Assembly (NCBI GenBank): GCA_013540605.1 | Contig: JABVCK010000001.1 | Coordinates: forward strand, 278,340 to 342,339 | DNA length: 64,000 nucleotides | Source of the DNA: Bacillota bacterium | Lineage (GTDB): Bacteria > Bacillota > Clostridia > Ch29 | Reading direction: 5' to 3' | Shown here: positions 52,984 to 60,697 of the stretch, piece by piece | Position numbering within the stretch: position 1 is the first letter of the stretch | Layout of the letters: every line of letters begins with the position of its first letter | Translations under genes and position numbers: made by a program | Notes under the pieces: generated by a model | What the model was told of the DNA's origin: nothing | Database searches by the model: none | The model's input: the letters and a program-made list of their open reading frames with translations, nothing else

Positions 52984-53925
52984 TCAACCGTATCCGTTAT
53001 CCTCAAAGGCAAGGGAAATATCCTGCCTCTCGATGGTCATAAGGTTCTCCCTCGTAACGACCTTTTCATGGGCCAGCCGTACAGCCTGCTTTCTTATTGC
53101 CTTTTCCACCAGGTTTCTAATGAATCTGGCATTTCCCATCACCAGGTCTCCCTGTTTCACCTGTTCGTACAGTATCTCTCTGATTTTTGACTTTGCCCCG
53201 GTGGTAAATTTATATTCCCTCTTTTCCAGCATGGTCTCCCCTATCTCCACCAGTTCTTCTATTTTATAGTCGGGAAACTCCAGGTGTATGGGAAACCGTG
53301 ACCTCAAGCCCGGATTGGACCTCAGGAAGCGCTCCATCTCTTCCTTATACCCTGCAAGAATAAGTATCAAATCGTCCTTTTTATCCTCCATAGCCTTTAC
53401 AAGGGTGTCTATTGCCTCCTTGCCGAAATCCTTTTCACCGCCCCGGGCCAGGGAATAGGCCTCGTCTATGAACAGAATACCTCCAAGGGCCTTTTTTATA
53501 GTGTCCCTCGTTTTCTGGGCCGTATGCCCTATGTACTCCCCCACCAGATCGGCCCTCTCTACCTCCACCAGGTGCCCCTTGCTGAGCAGCCCCATCTTTG
53601 AGAAAGCCCTCCCCAGAATCCTAGCAACGGTGGTCTTGCCCGTACCCGGATTGCCCTTGAATATCATGTGCAGCACCTGGGGTTCGGAAGCAAGACTGTT
53701 CCGCTTCCTTTCCCGCTGTATTGTAATATATGCATTGATTTCGGTGACCAGATCCTTGATTCTTTCCATGCCGACAAGGGAGTTCAACTCTGCAAGGATA
53801 AGGGAAAGATCTTCCTCTCTGTCATTTCCGTTCTTATTCTCATAACTAACCTCTTTGCCGGGAGCAGATTGGTACTGGGTGACCCTGTATCCGCTTTGCA
53901 TAGTGGGAATTTTCTTTACAATCAA
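52984..53925 (-). CDS. spoVK: Stage V sporulation protein K (AAA+ ATPase, CbbX-like)
   Basis: A 313-residue AAA+ ATPase: Walker A GNPGTGKTT, a pore region EYIGHTAQKT, Walker B ILFIDEAYSL, a sensor/arginine-finger region NPGLRSRFPIHLEFPDY and a C-terminal lid. SpoVK is needed late in Bacillus sporulation, and the related CbbX remodels Rubisco. The start is TTG with GAGGTGAT upstream. It is followed by the YnbB-type gene 62 bases later, the Bacillus order without hflX. Confidence 0.9.
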   Translation of the reverse strand: MIVKKIPTMQSGYRVTQYQSAPGKEVSYENKNGNDREEDLSLILAELNSLVGMERIKDLVTEINAYITIQRERKRNSLASEPQVLHMIFKGNPGTGKTTVARILGRAFSKMGLLSKGHLVEVERADLVGEYIGHTAQKTRDTIKKALGGILFIDEAYSLARGGEKDFGKEAIDTLVKAMEDKKDDLILILAGYKEEMERFLRSNPGLRSRFPIHLEFPDYKIEELVEIGETMLEKREYKFTTGAKSKIREILYEQVKQGDLVMGNARFIRNLVEKAIRKQAVRLAHEKVVTRENLMTIERQDISLAFEDNGYG

Positions 53926-53975
53926 CGCTTATCACCTCAAAAAGTAGCTATAACTATAATATGCCGCTGCAGGCA

Positions 53976-54007
53976 AAACCGACACGGTATAAACCGTGCC
54001 GGTTTTG
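53976..54007. repeat. Inverted repeat upstream of spoVK
   Basis: A 14-bp inverted repeat with one mismatch (53976-53989 with 53994-54007), loop of 4. It may terminate transcripts from the remnant genes to its right; the T-run favours the plus strand. Confidence 0.5.
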
Positions 54008-54047
54008 TACAAATCAACCCAAAGATTTATTAGAATTATCCATAAAG

Positions 54048-54184
54048 CTATTTATAATCCCAAGCAACTTGTCCGCTACCGTCCAGAGGTACGAAAAACA
54101 GAGCATCTCCTGTCGATTCAGAATGGAAAGCACGATAATAGACATTATCATTTATTACATAGATGAAATTCGGCCTAAAACTAG
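54048..54184 (-). pseudogene. C-terminal remnant of an unknown gene, cut by the IS at 54185
   Basis: An open frame reads from the IS edge to a TAG at 54048, ending NFIYVINDNVYYRAFHSEST ... GQVAWDYK. The tyrosine/asparagine-rich, WG/DG-containing pattern looks like a blade of an extracellular beta-propeller or repeat protein. The N-terminal part is not found on the other side of the IS. Confidence 0.5.
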
Positions 54185-55302
54185 GTAGTTCCCCCTGAAA
54201 AAGTAACAATTTAGAAGCCCCATATATTTCCGTTGCCCACCCAAGTCTTTGTCCCTTGATAACCTCTTGACCGGCTACGGCCTAACCCGTATTTGCGTTT
54301 AAGCAGACTGATTCTGGCTTCAATACCGGCACGCCAGTGCTGTAGTCTCTTAAAGGCAGATTGTCTTTCCTTTGTCTTCTGTTTTTTACTGAGTTTACCT
54401 TTTTTAGGCAGGCTAACCCTCTTGATCCCCTTTTGCACACAAAGGTCCTCATTATCTTTGGAGCCAAAACCTCTATCGGCAGCTATACCCCAAGGGGCCT
54501 TACCGAATAGTTCCTGGTGTTTTTCAAGACTCTCAGCCAGCAAGGTGTCATCGGAAGGGTTGCCCCGGTATACTTCAAAACCTGTAATCACATGATCTTC
54601 TGTTTCCTGTATCAGGACTTTGTATCCAAACTCTGTAGGTTTCTTGGGCTTACCCTTTTTTATCGGCCGGGCATCTGTATCATGAATGCTTACTATCCGG
54701 TCAGGAATAGTTCGGTTTCCCAAGACTACTTGTTTGCTCTGGTCAATAATTCTTTGGGCCACTTGAAGCTGTTCTGTCAGCTTTTCTACCAACTGTTTAG
54801 TACTGCGTGAGGCCTTTTCGCCATCACGCCATAGTTTATGATATGCATTTTTTAGTACACCGCTTGCTTCTTCTATTACAGTCTCAGCTGTAGCTATGAT
54901 TTTGGTGGTAATCTTATCGATTTCTTTTACGGCTTCACCTGTTCGGCGCTTGGCTACCTTTGAAATGTTAAGCACTCTCTTTTTTACACTGCGGTTTCTA
55001 TCGTGAAATTCAGTTCTTATGGCTGCACCGGTTTCCTTAATTTCCTTTACTGTCCGGGTAATGACCTTGATGCTGTCCTGTAAAAGCCTGGCATCAGTCG
55101 GGTGGTGAATGTCTGATTCTACCACTGTAGTATCTATCCGTAATTTACGACCGCGAATAAGCTTTTGGTCCATGGCTTTTTTAAGCAGCAACCTATTAAG
55201 TTCATCTATCAATTCCCAACCGTATTTTTTAGTCAGCTTAATCAGAGTGTTTGATTTTATATATTTTTAGCATTTTGTTCCGACTTTTTCAGGGGGAACT
55301 AC
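54185..55302. mobile_element. Defective insertion sequence with 20-bp terminal inverted repeats (ISNCY-like)
   Basis: GTAGTTCCCCCTGAAAAAGT at 54185-54204 is repeated inversely and perfectly at 55283-55302, giving an element of 1,118 bases. It contains one transposase frame that lacks its N-terminal part. Flanking bases show no obvious target duplication. Confidence 0.85.
54211..55257 (-). pseudogene. Transposase of the ISNCY-like element, N-terminally truncated
   Basis: The frame runs from about 55257, just after an in-frame TAA, to 54211. It has RKLRIDTTVVESDIHHPTDARLLQDSI, the central HDTDARPIKKGKPKKPTEFGYKV segment, AADRGFGSKDNE and a C-terminal RAGIEARISLLKRKYGLGR, all typical of DDE transposases of the ISNCY type; the DxD and E residues are present. 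The N-terminal roughly 130 residues are missing and the C-terminus ends early, so it is probably inactive in its own right. Confidence 0.8.
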
Positions 55303-55323
55303 TTAATCTATGTGGGAATCTTT

Positions 55324-55890
55324 TTACAATATTTCGCTTATCCAATGGGAAGCCAACCATAGATTTGCTTCTCCCATGATAAGATTACTGGATTCTATGG
55401 GAGGAAATGCGCTCAGAACACGCTCTAGTAGCGTCAAACCCTTAACTCCCATCATAGAAAGCTCATTTACTGCCTTATCAAACACTCTGAAAAGCAGAGA
55501 CCGCAATGCTCCTGCCGCCTGTTTCAGTTTATCCTTGTACTCCGCCCACCATCGTCTTACTGTTTGTATGCTTGCTTCACTCTCGATTTGTTCCGGCTTC
55601 AGCCCGTCTTCAAGATCATTCACTGCAAGCTCGATATCGCAGGCTGAATAATGCTTTCTCGGGCTGATGAAATCCGGAATGACAGCATGGGTTTTATTGC
55701 AGTCGTTACATTTAACTCTTTGTATCGGAATATATTCTATTGTATCTGATATATGTACATGCCGCTCATAACTGCCATGGCCTATAGTTTCCCCACCACA
55801 GCAGGGGCATCTTAGTTCTATGGATTCCAAATATTTTAGATAATGTGTAAGATAGGCCTTAACATTTTGACCCATATATGCTATTATCAT
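55324..55890 (-). CDS. IS-associated zinc-ribbon/HTH protein (DUF6431-like)
   Basis: A 188-residue protein with a zinc ribbon (CPCCGG and VKCNDCNKTHAVIP) followed by a helix-turn-helix region (LKPEQIESEASIQTVRRWWAEYKDKL). Such proteins resemble the N-terminal part of ISL3-type transposases and often stand as the first gene of a two-gene element; the catalytic partner is absent here because the ISNCY-like element follows after 21 bases. Probably an IS remnant. Confidence 0.65.
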   Translation of the reverse strand: MIIAYMGQNVKAYLTHYLKYLESIELRCPCCGGETIGHGSYERHVHISDTIEYIPIQRVKCNDCNKTHAVIPDFISPRKHYSACDIELAVNDLEDGLKPEQIESEASIQTVRRWWAEYKDKLKQAAGALRSLLFRVFDKAVNELSMMGVKGLTLLERVLSAFPPIESSNLIMGEANLWLASHWISEIL

Positions 55891-55907
55891 ATTACTTTAA
55901 TGTGTGA

Positions 55908-55955
55908 GAGCTTTGAGAGTTAAATGCGCGAACATTTAACATGAATCTCAAGGCT
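55908..55955. repeat. Long imperfect hairpin upstream of the DUF6431-like gene
   Basis: GTTAAATG (55919-55926) pairs with CATTTAAC (55933-55940), extended by TTGAGA/TCTCAA and GAGC/GCTC arms. It likely marks the end or control region of that mobile element. Confidence 0.6.
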
Positions 55956-56135
55956 CTTTCCATATCCTCCCGAATTTACTTCGGTTTGATATTAACATAT
56001 TTGTAAACGGTCACGCAACCAAGATCTATTCATAATTGGTGCTCTTTCAAACCATCCTTGATTTTCAGTCTTGCTACCCGTGGCATACGAAATCGCCCAG
56101 GATTTAGCCTGGAGCTTTGTCAAACGCACCACCTA

Positions 56136-56166
56136 TCCCCTCGTTTGTGTCCCCTCGTTTGTGAAA
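56136..56166. repeat. Tandem TCCCCTCGTTTGTG words
   Basis: Two copies of TCCCCTCGTTTGTG lie side by side, related to the GTCCCC arm of the REP-like family. The 55956-56177 gap shows no gene. Confidence 0.5.
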
Positions 56167-56177
56167 CATGCCTCCTT

Positions 56178-56651
56178 TTAGGAAGCGTTTACAGCTAATT
56201 TCTTGTTTCTTTCTATATAATTGGTCAATTCAACATCCTCTTTGGGTATTAAAATTCCGGCTGTTCTATACCCTCTTGATCCTGGATAGAGGTTTATATA
56301 AAACCTTCCGAATCTTTTTTTGATTTCACAAGTTTCGTAACCGGTAACAAGATTTCCTTGTACTCTATATACTTCATGTATAGACAAAATCAATAAATTG
56401 AATCTATCAAAATCTATTTTAGTGTATACAGAGAGCGTATTGATTAAATCCTCTTCATTAGTAACCAATAAATATGAGTAGCGAGTTCCACGATATTCTA
56501 GAGTTTCTAGGCTGCTAAGAACATCTTCGTCAACGTTAACACCAATAATTTTCGTGCTATATACCGTATATGGTTGAAAACAACTCCCGTAGATAATAAA
56601 ACAAATAGAAATTGCCAATAAAATTCCGATAGTCATTATTATTGGTTTCAT
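56178..56651 (-). CDS. Hypothetical membrane-anchored protein
   Basis: A 157-residue protein with an N-terminal hydrophobic segment (about residues 4-23) ending IIYGSC, which could be a lipobox. The rest is a small alpha/beta domain facing outside the cell (NEEDLINTLSVYTKIDFDRFNLLILSI). I do not recognise the family. It stands alone between IS remnants; base composition is more A/T-rich than the housekeeping block. Confidence 0.65.
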   Translation of the reverse strand: MKPIIMTIGILLAISICFIIYGSCFQPYTVYSTKIIGVNVDEDVLSSLETLEYRGTRYSYLLVTNEEDLINTLSVYTKIDFDRFNLLILSIHEVYRVQGNLVTGYETCEIKKRFGRFYINLYPGSRGYRTAGILIPKEDVELTNYIERNKKLAVNAS

Positions 56652-56795
56652 TGTTATCCTCCCAAGGTATCTATTAATAATTCATAGTTTTTTCATCATC
56701 ACTATACATATTATTAAAACCTATTTAAAATGTCTATACAAATGCACATATCAGCCAAATACAAAAATACATTTGTGAATAATCCGTCCCGCTTT

Positions 56796-56854
56796 GAGCC
56801 ATAGTTCCGGTAAGTGAGAGCCACCGTTCCGGTGAAATTGAGCCATCCTTCCGG
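56796..56854. mobile_element. IS21-type terminal repeat remnant
   Basis: Three iterations of GAGCCAYNNTTCCGG at about 22-base steps (56796, 56818, 56840) are typical of the multiple transposase-binding sites at IS21-family ends. No istA or istB gene is present, so only an end remains. The 56652-57112 gap holds nothing else that I recognise. Confidence 0.6.
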
Positions 56855-57112
56855 AGGGTGAGCTATATGTATTTTCGATGCTTCAACCTTACGCATTTAT
56901 TCCACGGTCCACAGAGGAAGGTATAATGGACTTAACTCCCGGCCTGTCCCTGACAGGTAAAGGGTGGGTCCCTGCCAATGTATAATCCCTCGAAAAGATG
57001 TGTGCATTGGCGGGGATATTTGTTTTTTGTTCTTTACCCAATTATACAAATACAAAATCCCATATTCAACCTATATTGTCCTAAAATGTCATTTCAATGT
57101 CCGAAAATACAT

Positions 57113-57436
57113 CTAAAGCAAATTATGTCCGTATTTTTTAGAAAGATAGGCGTACTCATCATAGTTATAGAAAACGATTTTGTTGGATGTACGGCAGTAC
57201 GGTACTATTTTCTCTATTTTTTTAAGATTAACTATGAAGGAACGGTGGGTTCTTGCAAAGTATCCTTGATTAAGCATGACCTCCATGTGCTCAAGGGATT
57301 TATACGATACATATTTTTCCTGGTACGTATGAATAACCCTTTTTCGCTGGATGGATTCAATGAACAGAATATCTTCGGGGTTTATTAATACACATCCTTC
57401 AGTTGTGCTAAGGTCGATTAGCTGGGATTGCTGCAT
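57113..57436 (-). CDS. Stand-alone LytTR DNA-binding protein under a c-di-GMP riboswitch
   Basis: A 107-residue protein consisting of a LytTR domain only: CVLINPEDILFIESIQRKRVIHTYQEKYVSYKSLEHMEVML, then FARTHRSFIVNLKKIEKIVPY. It has no receiver or membrane part. LytTR proteins regulate secreted or surface functions. GAGGAAGG precedes the ATG at 57436 by 9 bases; upstream ATG and TTG codons are too close to it. A class I c-di-GMP riboswitch and an ECF-type promoter lie upstream on the same strand. Confidence 0.85.
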   Translation of the reverse strand: MQQSQLIDLSTTEGCVLINPEDILFIESIQRKRVIHTYQEKYVSYKSLEHMEVMLNQGYFARTHRSFIVNLKKIEKIVPYCRTSNKIVFYNYDEYAYLSKKYGHNLL

Positions 57437-57517
57437 AAACATCAACCTTCCTCTCAGGCAAAACCGCTATTACCTGTAATCTGAGGTCTGCAGCGTATTT
57501 GAACATTAAAAAAGTTT

Positions 57518-57591
57518 GGCAGCCTGGCAATCATGGCTTGAAGCTGTAGACCCATGGCTTTGCGTCCTTGCCTTTCGGCAAGTTTGCCTTT
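57518..57591 (-). promoter_or_regulatory. Class I c-di-GMP riboswitch (GEMM-I), copy 1
   Basis: On the minus strand the aptamer reads AAAGGCAAAC, a stem CUUGCC-GAAA-GGCAAG with a GNRA loop, GACGCAAAGCC, GGGUCUAC, and closes with GCCAGGCUGCC that pairs back to GGCA. These are the GEMM-I conserved elements. A T-rich run (CTTTTTT) follows directly, suggesting control by termination. The next gene is the LytTR gene. A copy differing at very few positions lies at 61779-61853. Confidence 0.92.
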
Positions 57592-57642
57592 ACAAAATTA
57601 TCACTGTTCTTCTATACCTATAAATTCCTTTTCTGCTTATAA

Positions 57643-57668
57643 GACGTTTCTAAAACAAAAAATGTTAC
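57643..57668 (-). promoter_or_regulatory. ECF sigma-type promoter P1 (before riboswitch copy 1)
   Basis: On the minus strand GTAAC, 17 bases, CGTC, with a T-rich tract after the -35. The same arrangement occurs at 59486-59511 and 61954-61979, and an ECF sigma factor is encoded at 57813. Confidence 0.7.
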
Positions 57669-57812
57669 GCTTTTTTGGAAAATTTTCCTCTTTATAATTA
57701 AATTTGTACATGGTTCTCAGAGGATATTTGTTAGTTGATAAGTTATCCTTTATTCCCATGATTAGTATTTAATGGTATAATTATGCCAGAAAACCTTTTT
57801 GGAGGGGGCTTC

Positions 57813-58382
57813 ATGGAAAACTCAATTACTAAAGAAGAATACGTTGCAGCCTTCCAGAACATATACGCTCATTTATACAGAACGGTTCTATATATTTTAA
57901 AAGACCGACACCTGGCTTATGATATCGTCCAGGAGACTTTTATCAGGGGATGTAAAAAAATCGATACTTTGAACAATCCGGACAGTTTCAAGCCCTGGAT
58001 AAACAGAATCGCTATCAATATAACTTATGATTATTTAAGAAGGACTAAAGAGACTAGTATTGAAGATATTAATAAGGTAATTCAGCTTGAAAGCATTTCT
58101 TCCGGTATACCGGACAGCAGTGTTGAGAACAAAATCTTAAATCACGAACTCAGCAGTAAAATAAAAGACGCTATTTGTTCGCTGGATGAAAGTCATTCAC
58201 TCATTCTGGTCCTGAGGTTTTATTGCGAGTTGAGCTATAATGAAATAGCCTCGGAACTGGGCATCGACCTAAACGCAGTTAGATCGAGATTGTACAGGGC
58301 TAAAAACCTGCTAAGGCGCGAACTGGCAAACAGCGATATCGCAAGAGAATATTTCGAAGGTGTGAAGGCAAATGAAAAATAA
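57813..58382 (+). CDS. ECF-type RNA polymerase sigma factor
   Basis: A 189-residue sigma-70 family protein with region 2 (IYAHLYRTVLYILKDRHLAYDIVQETFIRGCKKI, FKPWINRIAINITYDYLRR) and region 4 (SLILVLRFYCELSYNEIASELGIDLNAVRSRLYRAKNLLRREL); region 3 is absent, as in ECF sigmas. TTGGAGGGGG precedes the ATG at 57813. The next gene, an anti-sigma factor, starts within its last codons. Three GTAAC/CGTC promoters nearby are likely targets. Confidence 0.92.
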   Translation: MENSITKEEYVAAFQNIYAHLYRTVLYILKDRHLAYDIVQETFIRGCKKIDTLNNPDSFKPWINRIAINITYDYLRRTKETSIEDINKVIQLESISSGIPDSSVENKILNHELSSKIKDAICSLDESHSLILVLRFYCELSYNEIASELGIDLNAVRSRLYRAKNLLRRELANSDIAREYFEGVKANEK

Positions 58383-59119
58383 AGGCCAGATACTCATGAA
58401 AGAAAGCCTGGATGCTGTCATAAACAGCCTCCCCGGCCCCCCGGAAGAGCCGGATTGGACTGCCCTTTTATCTCAAGCTGATGAGAACAACGGGCCTAAA
58501 AAAAACTGAAACTAAAAAGAATTTCTGGAGGACTAAAAACATCTATGCGGCAGCATCTATCCTTTTGATTGTTACCTTGCTTATATCCTTCTGTACTACC
58601 ACCAGTGCAGATAATGCTTTATTCCAAAGCGTTTGGTTCCGAGCTCAAAAGAATATAGGCAGCATTTTCAAACTCAATACGGAACATAAAATCAATAGCA
58701 ACGATATAATTCAGGGTGATGAGGATAGTAATATTGATGAATTGCACACCACAGACATCGGCGAAGCTGAGAAAATAACCGATGGAATAATAGCCTTACC
58801 GGAATATATTCCGGATGGGTTTGCCCTAAAGGGAATATCCATATATAAATCCGGCGGTAAGGTGCACAGCATTTTGATTGAATATGACAATACCGACGGA
58901 CAAATCTTAAAACTCAGGGAAAGCATCATTTTGGAGGGTAATACCTATTCAATAAATTATAAGGAAGATAATACTGATATGACTGAATTTGAAGACGATG
59001 GAATAAAATATGTGATTATGGAGTTTGATAATGGAACTGCAAAACTTGTTTGGGACAAATATGGTATTAACTATATGTTTACTGGTCGGAGTAAAACCGC
59101 ACATCGCTCCATGTCCTGA
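58372..59119 (+). pseudogene. Anti-sigma factor (DUF4367-like), split by a +1 frameshift at an A8 run
   Basis: A first frame (58372-58509, 45 residues, MKNKGQILMKESLDAVINSL ... PKKN) overlaps the sigma gene. A second frame (58481-59119) carries the membrane helix (IYAAASILLIVTLLISF) and an outer domain with IALPEYIPDGFALKGISIY and LVWDKYGINYMFTG, as in DUF4367 anti-sigma partners. Removing one A from the A8 run at 58498-58505 joins both frames. The C-terminus also ends abnormally after MFTG, where the last family residues are replaced. It may be a real mutation, an assembly error, or slippage. Confidence 0.75.
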
Positions 59120-59447
59120 TAGTAGTCCATGACGAGCCCTCCTTTTTCTGTAACTCAACCACCACCCTTACTTCCTCCACCGGCCTATAGGTCTCGGTAC
59201 TGCCTTCTATTCCGACATTTCCATTCCCATAATCATTCAATCCTACATACCATACCATGATAAGGTCAGCTTCACCGGTTGGCACTGGTACAAAATTCAA
59301 ATCGGATTTAGCGTGATAATCCTTTACAGAATTCTTTAACTGTTTGAAACCCGGTTCAATTCCTGCAGCATATCCTGTATCATAAGCTAAAGTAACGAAT
59401 AACACTGCCAGCAATGTTAGAGCAATACCTTTTCGTAAATTCATCAT
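59079..59447 (-). CDS. Secreted protein of unknown function, C-terminally truncated, under an ECF-type promoter
   Basis: A 122-residue protein with a signal peptide (MMNLRKGIALTLLAVLF ... GYAAG) and a beta-rich domain (VEEVRVVVELQKKEGSSWTTIRTWSD). Proteins with this pattern normally continue for some 35-40 residues past WTTI.TWS, so the end here is probably lost. The break coincides with the abnormal end of the convergent anti-sigma gene, which it overlaps by 41 bases. AAAGGGGAT precedes the ATG. Confidence 0.75.
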   Translation of the reverse strand: MMNLRKGIALTLLAVLFVTLAYDTGYAAGIEPGFKQLKNSVKDYHAKSDLNFVPVPTGEADLIMVWYVGLNDYGNGNVGIEGSTETYRPVEEVRVVVELQKKEGSSWTTIRTWSDVRFYSDQ

Positions 59448-59485
59448 AGGTTATCCCCTTTCTATAATTTAATTGCTATCTACAG

Positions 59486-59511
59486 GACGGATAAAAAACA
59501 AAAAATGTTAC
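59486..59511 (-). promoter_or_regulatory. ECF sigma-type promoter P2 (before the secreted protein gene)
   Basis: On the minus strand GTAAC, 17 bases, CGTC, about 40 bases before the gene starting at 59447. Confidence 0.7.
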
Positions 59512-59540
59512 ACCGTTTTTTAAAAAAATTTTTATGTCAT

Positions 59541-59603
59541 AGTTAGCGCAAAAAAACAAAAGGCTGTCGGGAGCCTCCGGTATGGTAAGCGGCTAAAGTA
59601 ACC
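59541..59603. repeat. Conserved element, copy A, upstream of ECF promoter P2
   Basis: Shares over 50 bases with copy B at 62003-62066 (CATAGTTAG.GCA, AAACAAAAGGCT.TCGGGA, CTCCGGTATGGTAAGCGG). Function unknown; see findings. Confidence 0.65.
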
Positions 59604-59720
59604 GATTTTCCCTCTTTCCCCATTAATTTTAATAAAAATACAATAACTGGTTATAATAAAATGTACTATCTGTACATTTTGCACATATTATGCTAATATG
59701 GAGGTGAAAGGAGGATGACT

Positions 59721-60140
59721 ATGTTAACTGAACGTAATCTCACTGATGCTCGCAAAAGTTTCTCGACCTTATATGATGAAGTATTCAATACTTTTAAACC
59801 TACTATTGTTACGCGTAAGAAAACTGAGGAAGTTCTGCTTCTCCGTGTTGACCTGCAGAAGATGCTTCTTCGCCACTTTTCTTTAAAGCCTGAGGTTATA
59901 GCTGAAGATGATAACTCTATTACTTTAACTGTTAATGAACTAGAAATCTATGCTAATGCTAATACTATGGAAGAAGCTGTACAAGAATTAATTAACGACT
60001 TAAAACAATATGCTCAAGATTATATACAACGATCTCAATTATTTTTACATTCGCCCAACCGCCGTGCCCATTTCCCTTATGTATTGCGAATAATGTTATG
60101 TGATAATGACGACGAAATTAGAGATTTACTGGAGTTATAA
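59721..60140 (+). CDS. Antitoxin-like protein paired with a HicA-like toxin
   Basis: A 139-residue protein. The N-terminus resembles Phd/YefM-type antitoxins (LTDARKSFSTLYDEVFNTFKPTIVTRKKTEEVLLLR), and the middle resembles HicB-like or RelB-like dosage segments (NELEIYANANTMEEAVQELINDLKQYAQDYI). AAAGGAGG lies 7 bases before the ATG at 59721; an ATG at 59715 is too close. The toxin gene follows after 2 bases, an organisation typical of toxin-antitoxin operons. Confidence 0.7.
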   Translation: MLTERNLTDARKSFSTLYDEVFNTFKPTIVTRKKTEEVLLLRVDLQKMLLRHFSLKPEVIAEDDNSITLTVNELEIYANANTMEEAVQELINDLKQYAQDYIQRSQLFLHSPNRRAHFPYVLRIMLCDNDDEIRDLLEL

Positions 60141-60142
60141 TA

Positions 60143-60367
60143 TTGCCACCGAAATTCAAAGACCTTAAAAAATACTGTGATAAAAATGGTTGGGTAATGA
60201 TTCGCAACACAGACCATTGGTACTATGAAAAAGTTTTAGTCGACGGGACTGTTCTGCAGACTAAAATTAGCCATTCCACACATAAAGAAATTCCCAAGAA
60301 CGTCTGGGAGTTTATCCTGCGAAATCAATTAAAGATCTCTGAAAAAGAATTCTGGAATAATTTATAG
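60143..60367 (+). CDS. HicA-like mRNA interferase toxin
   Basis: A 74-residue protein with the double-stranded RNA-binding-like fold of HicA toxins: LKKYCDKNGWVMIRNTDHWYYEK, then KISHSTHKEIPKNVWEFILRNQLKIS, where the central histidine is the expected catalytic residue. It starts with TTG after GGAG and is coupled to the antitoxin-like gene. The family call is by pattern and gene order. Confidence 0.7.
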   Translation: MPPKFKDLKKYCDKNGWVMIRNTDHWYYEKVLVDGTVLQTKISHSTHKEIPKNVWEFILRNQLKISEKEFWNNL

Positions 60368-60662
60368 TCCTTGACACTAAAATTTATTCCTATCTTCACA
60401 CTGCAGGGAATGGTATCAACGGGACGGTGTTGGTGTCAGCTACGCCTTTGCCATATGCCAAATATGTTAGTTGTCAACAACTCCGGCCCCTGTCATCCGT
60501 TGTGATTTGTGTTTGTCAGACCAGAGGTTTGTCGCCGGCTTCCTTTAGATTATTCGGCCTCACGATCGACACCCTTGCCCTTGGCTATGTGCTTGCCGCT
60601 ACAAGGCCGCACTCGGGATTTGCACCCGTTAGACTGCGCCCATGCCCGGGCGCACCTATAAA
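60368..60662. other. Gene-free stretch with a GC-rich hairpin, mobile-element-like remnant
   Basis: No credible gene. The right half is GC-rich and contains TGCGCCC-ATGCC-CGGGCGCA, a strong hairpin (about 60634-60654). The text resembles widely scattered non-coding flanks of mobile elements in Firmicutes, but I cannot name the element. Confidence 0.4.
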
Positions 60663-60688
60663 GAAAAACCAGAAATCTCTGGTTTTTC
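60663..60688. terminator. Bidirectional terminator at the 3' end of the secreted-protein gene
   Basis: GAAAAACCAG (60663-60672) pairs with CTGGTTTTTC (60679-60688); A and T runs serve both strands. Confidence 0.8.
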
Positions 60689-60697
60689 AAAGGAAAT

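Noticed and set aside
53961-54188. Plus-strand 75-residue frame before the IS
   Set aside because: Antisense to the gene remnant at 54048-54184, which has better protein-like composition.
54185-55302. Active, complete insertion sequence
   Set aside because: The transposase frame is blocked upstream by a stop codon and lacks its N-terminal region.
56714-56896. 60-residue minus-strand frame
   Set aside because: It translates the IS21-type terminal repeats and has no ribosome binding site.
58498-58509. Programmed -1 frameshift at A AAA AAC in the anti-sigma gene
   Set aside because: The slippery heptamer exists, but a -1 shift leads to the wrong frame; the downstream domain needs +1 (or one A fewer).
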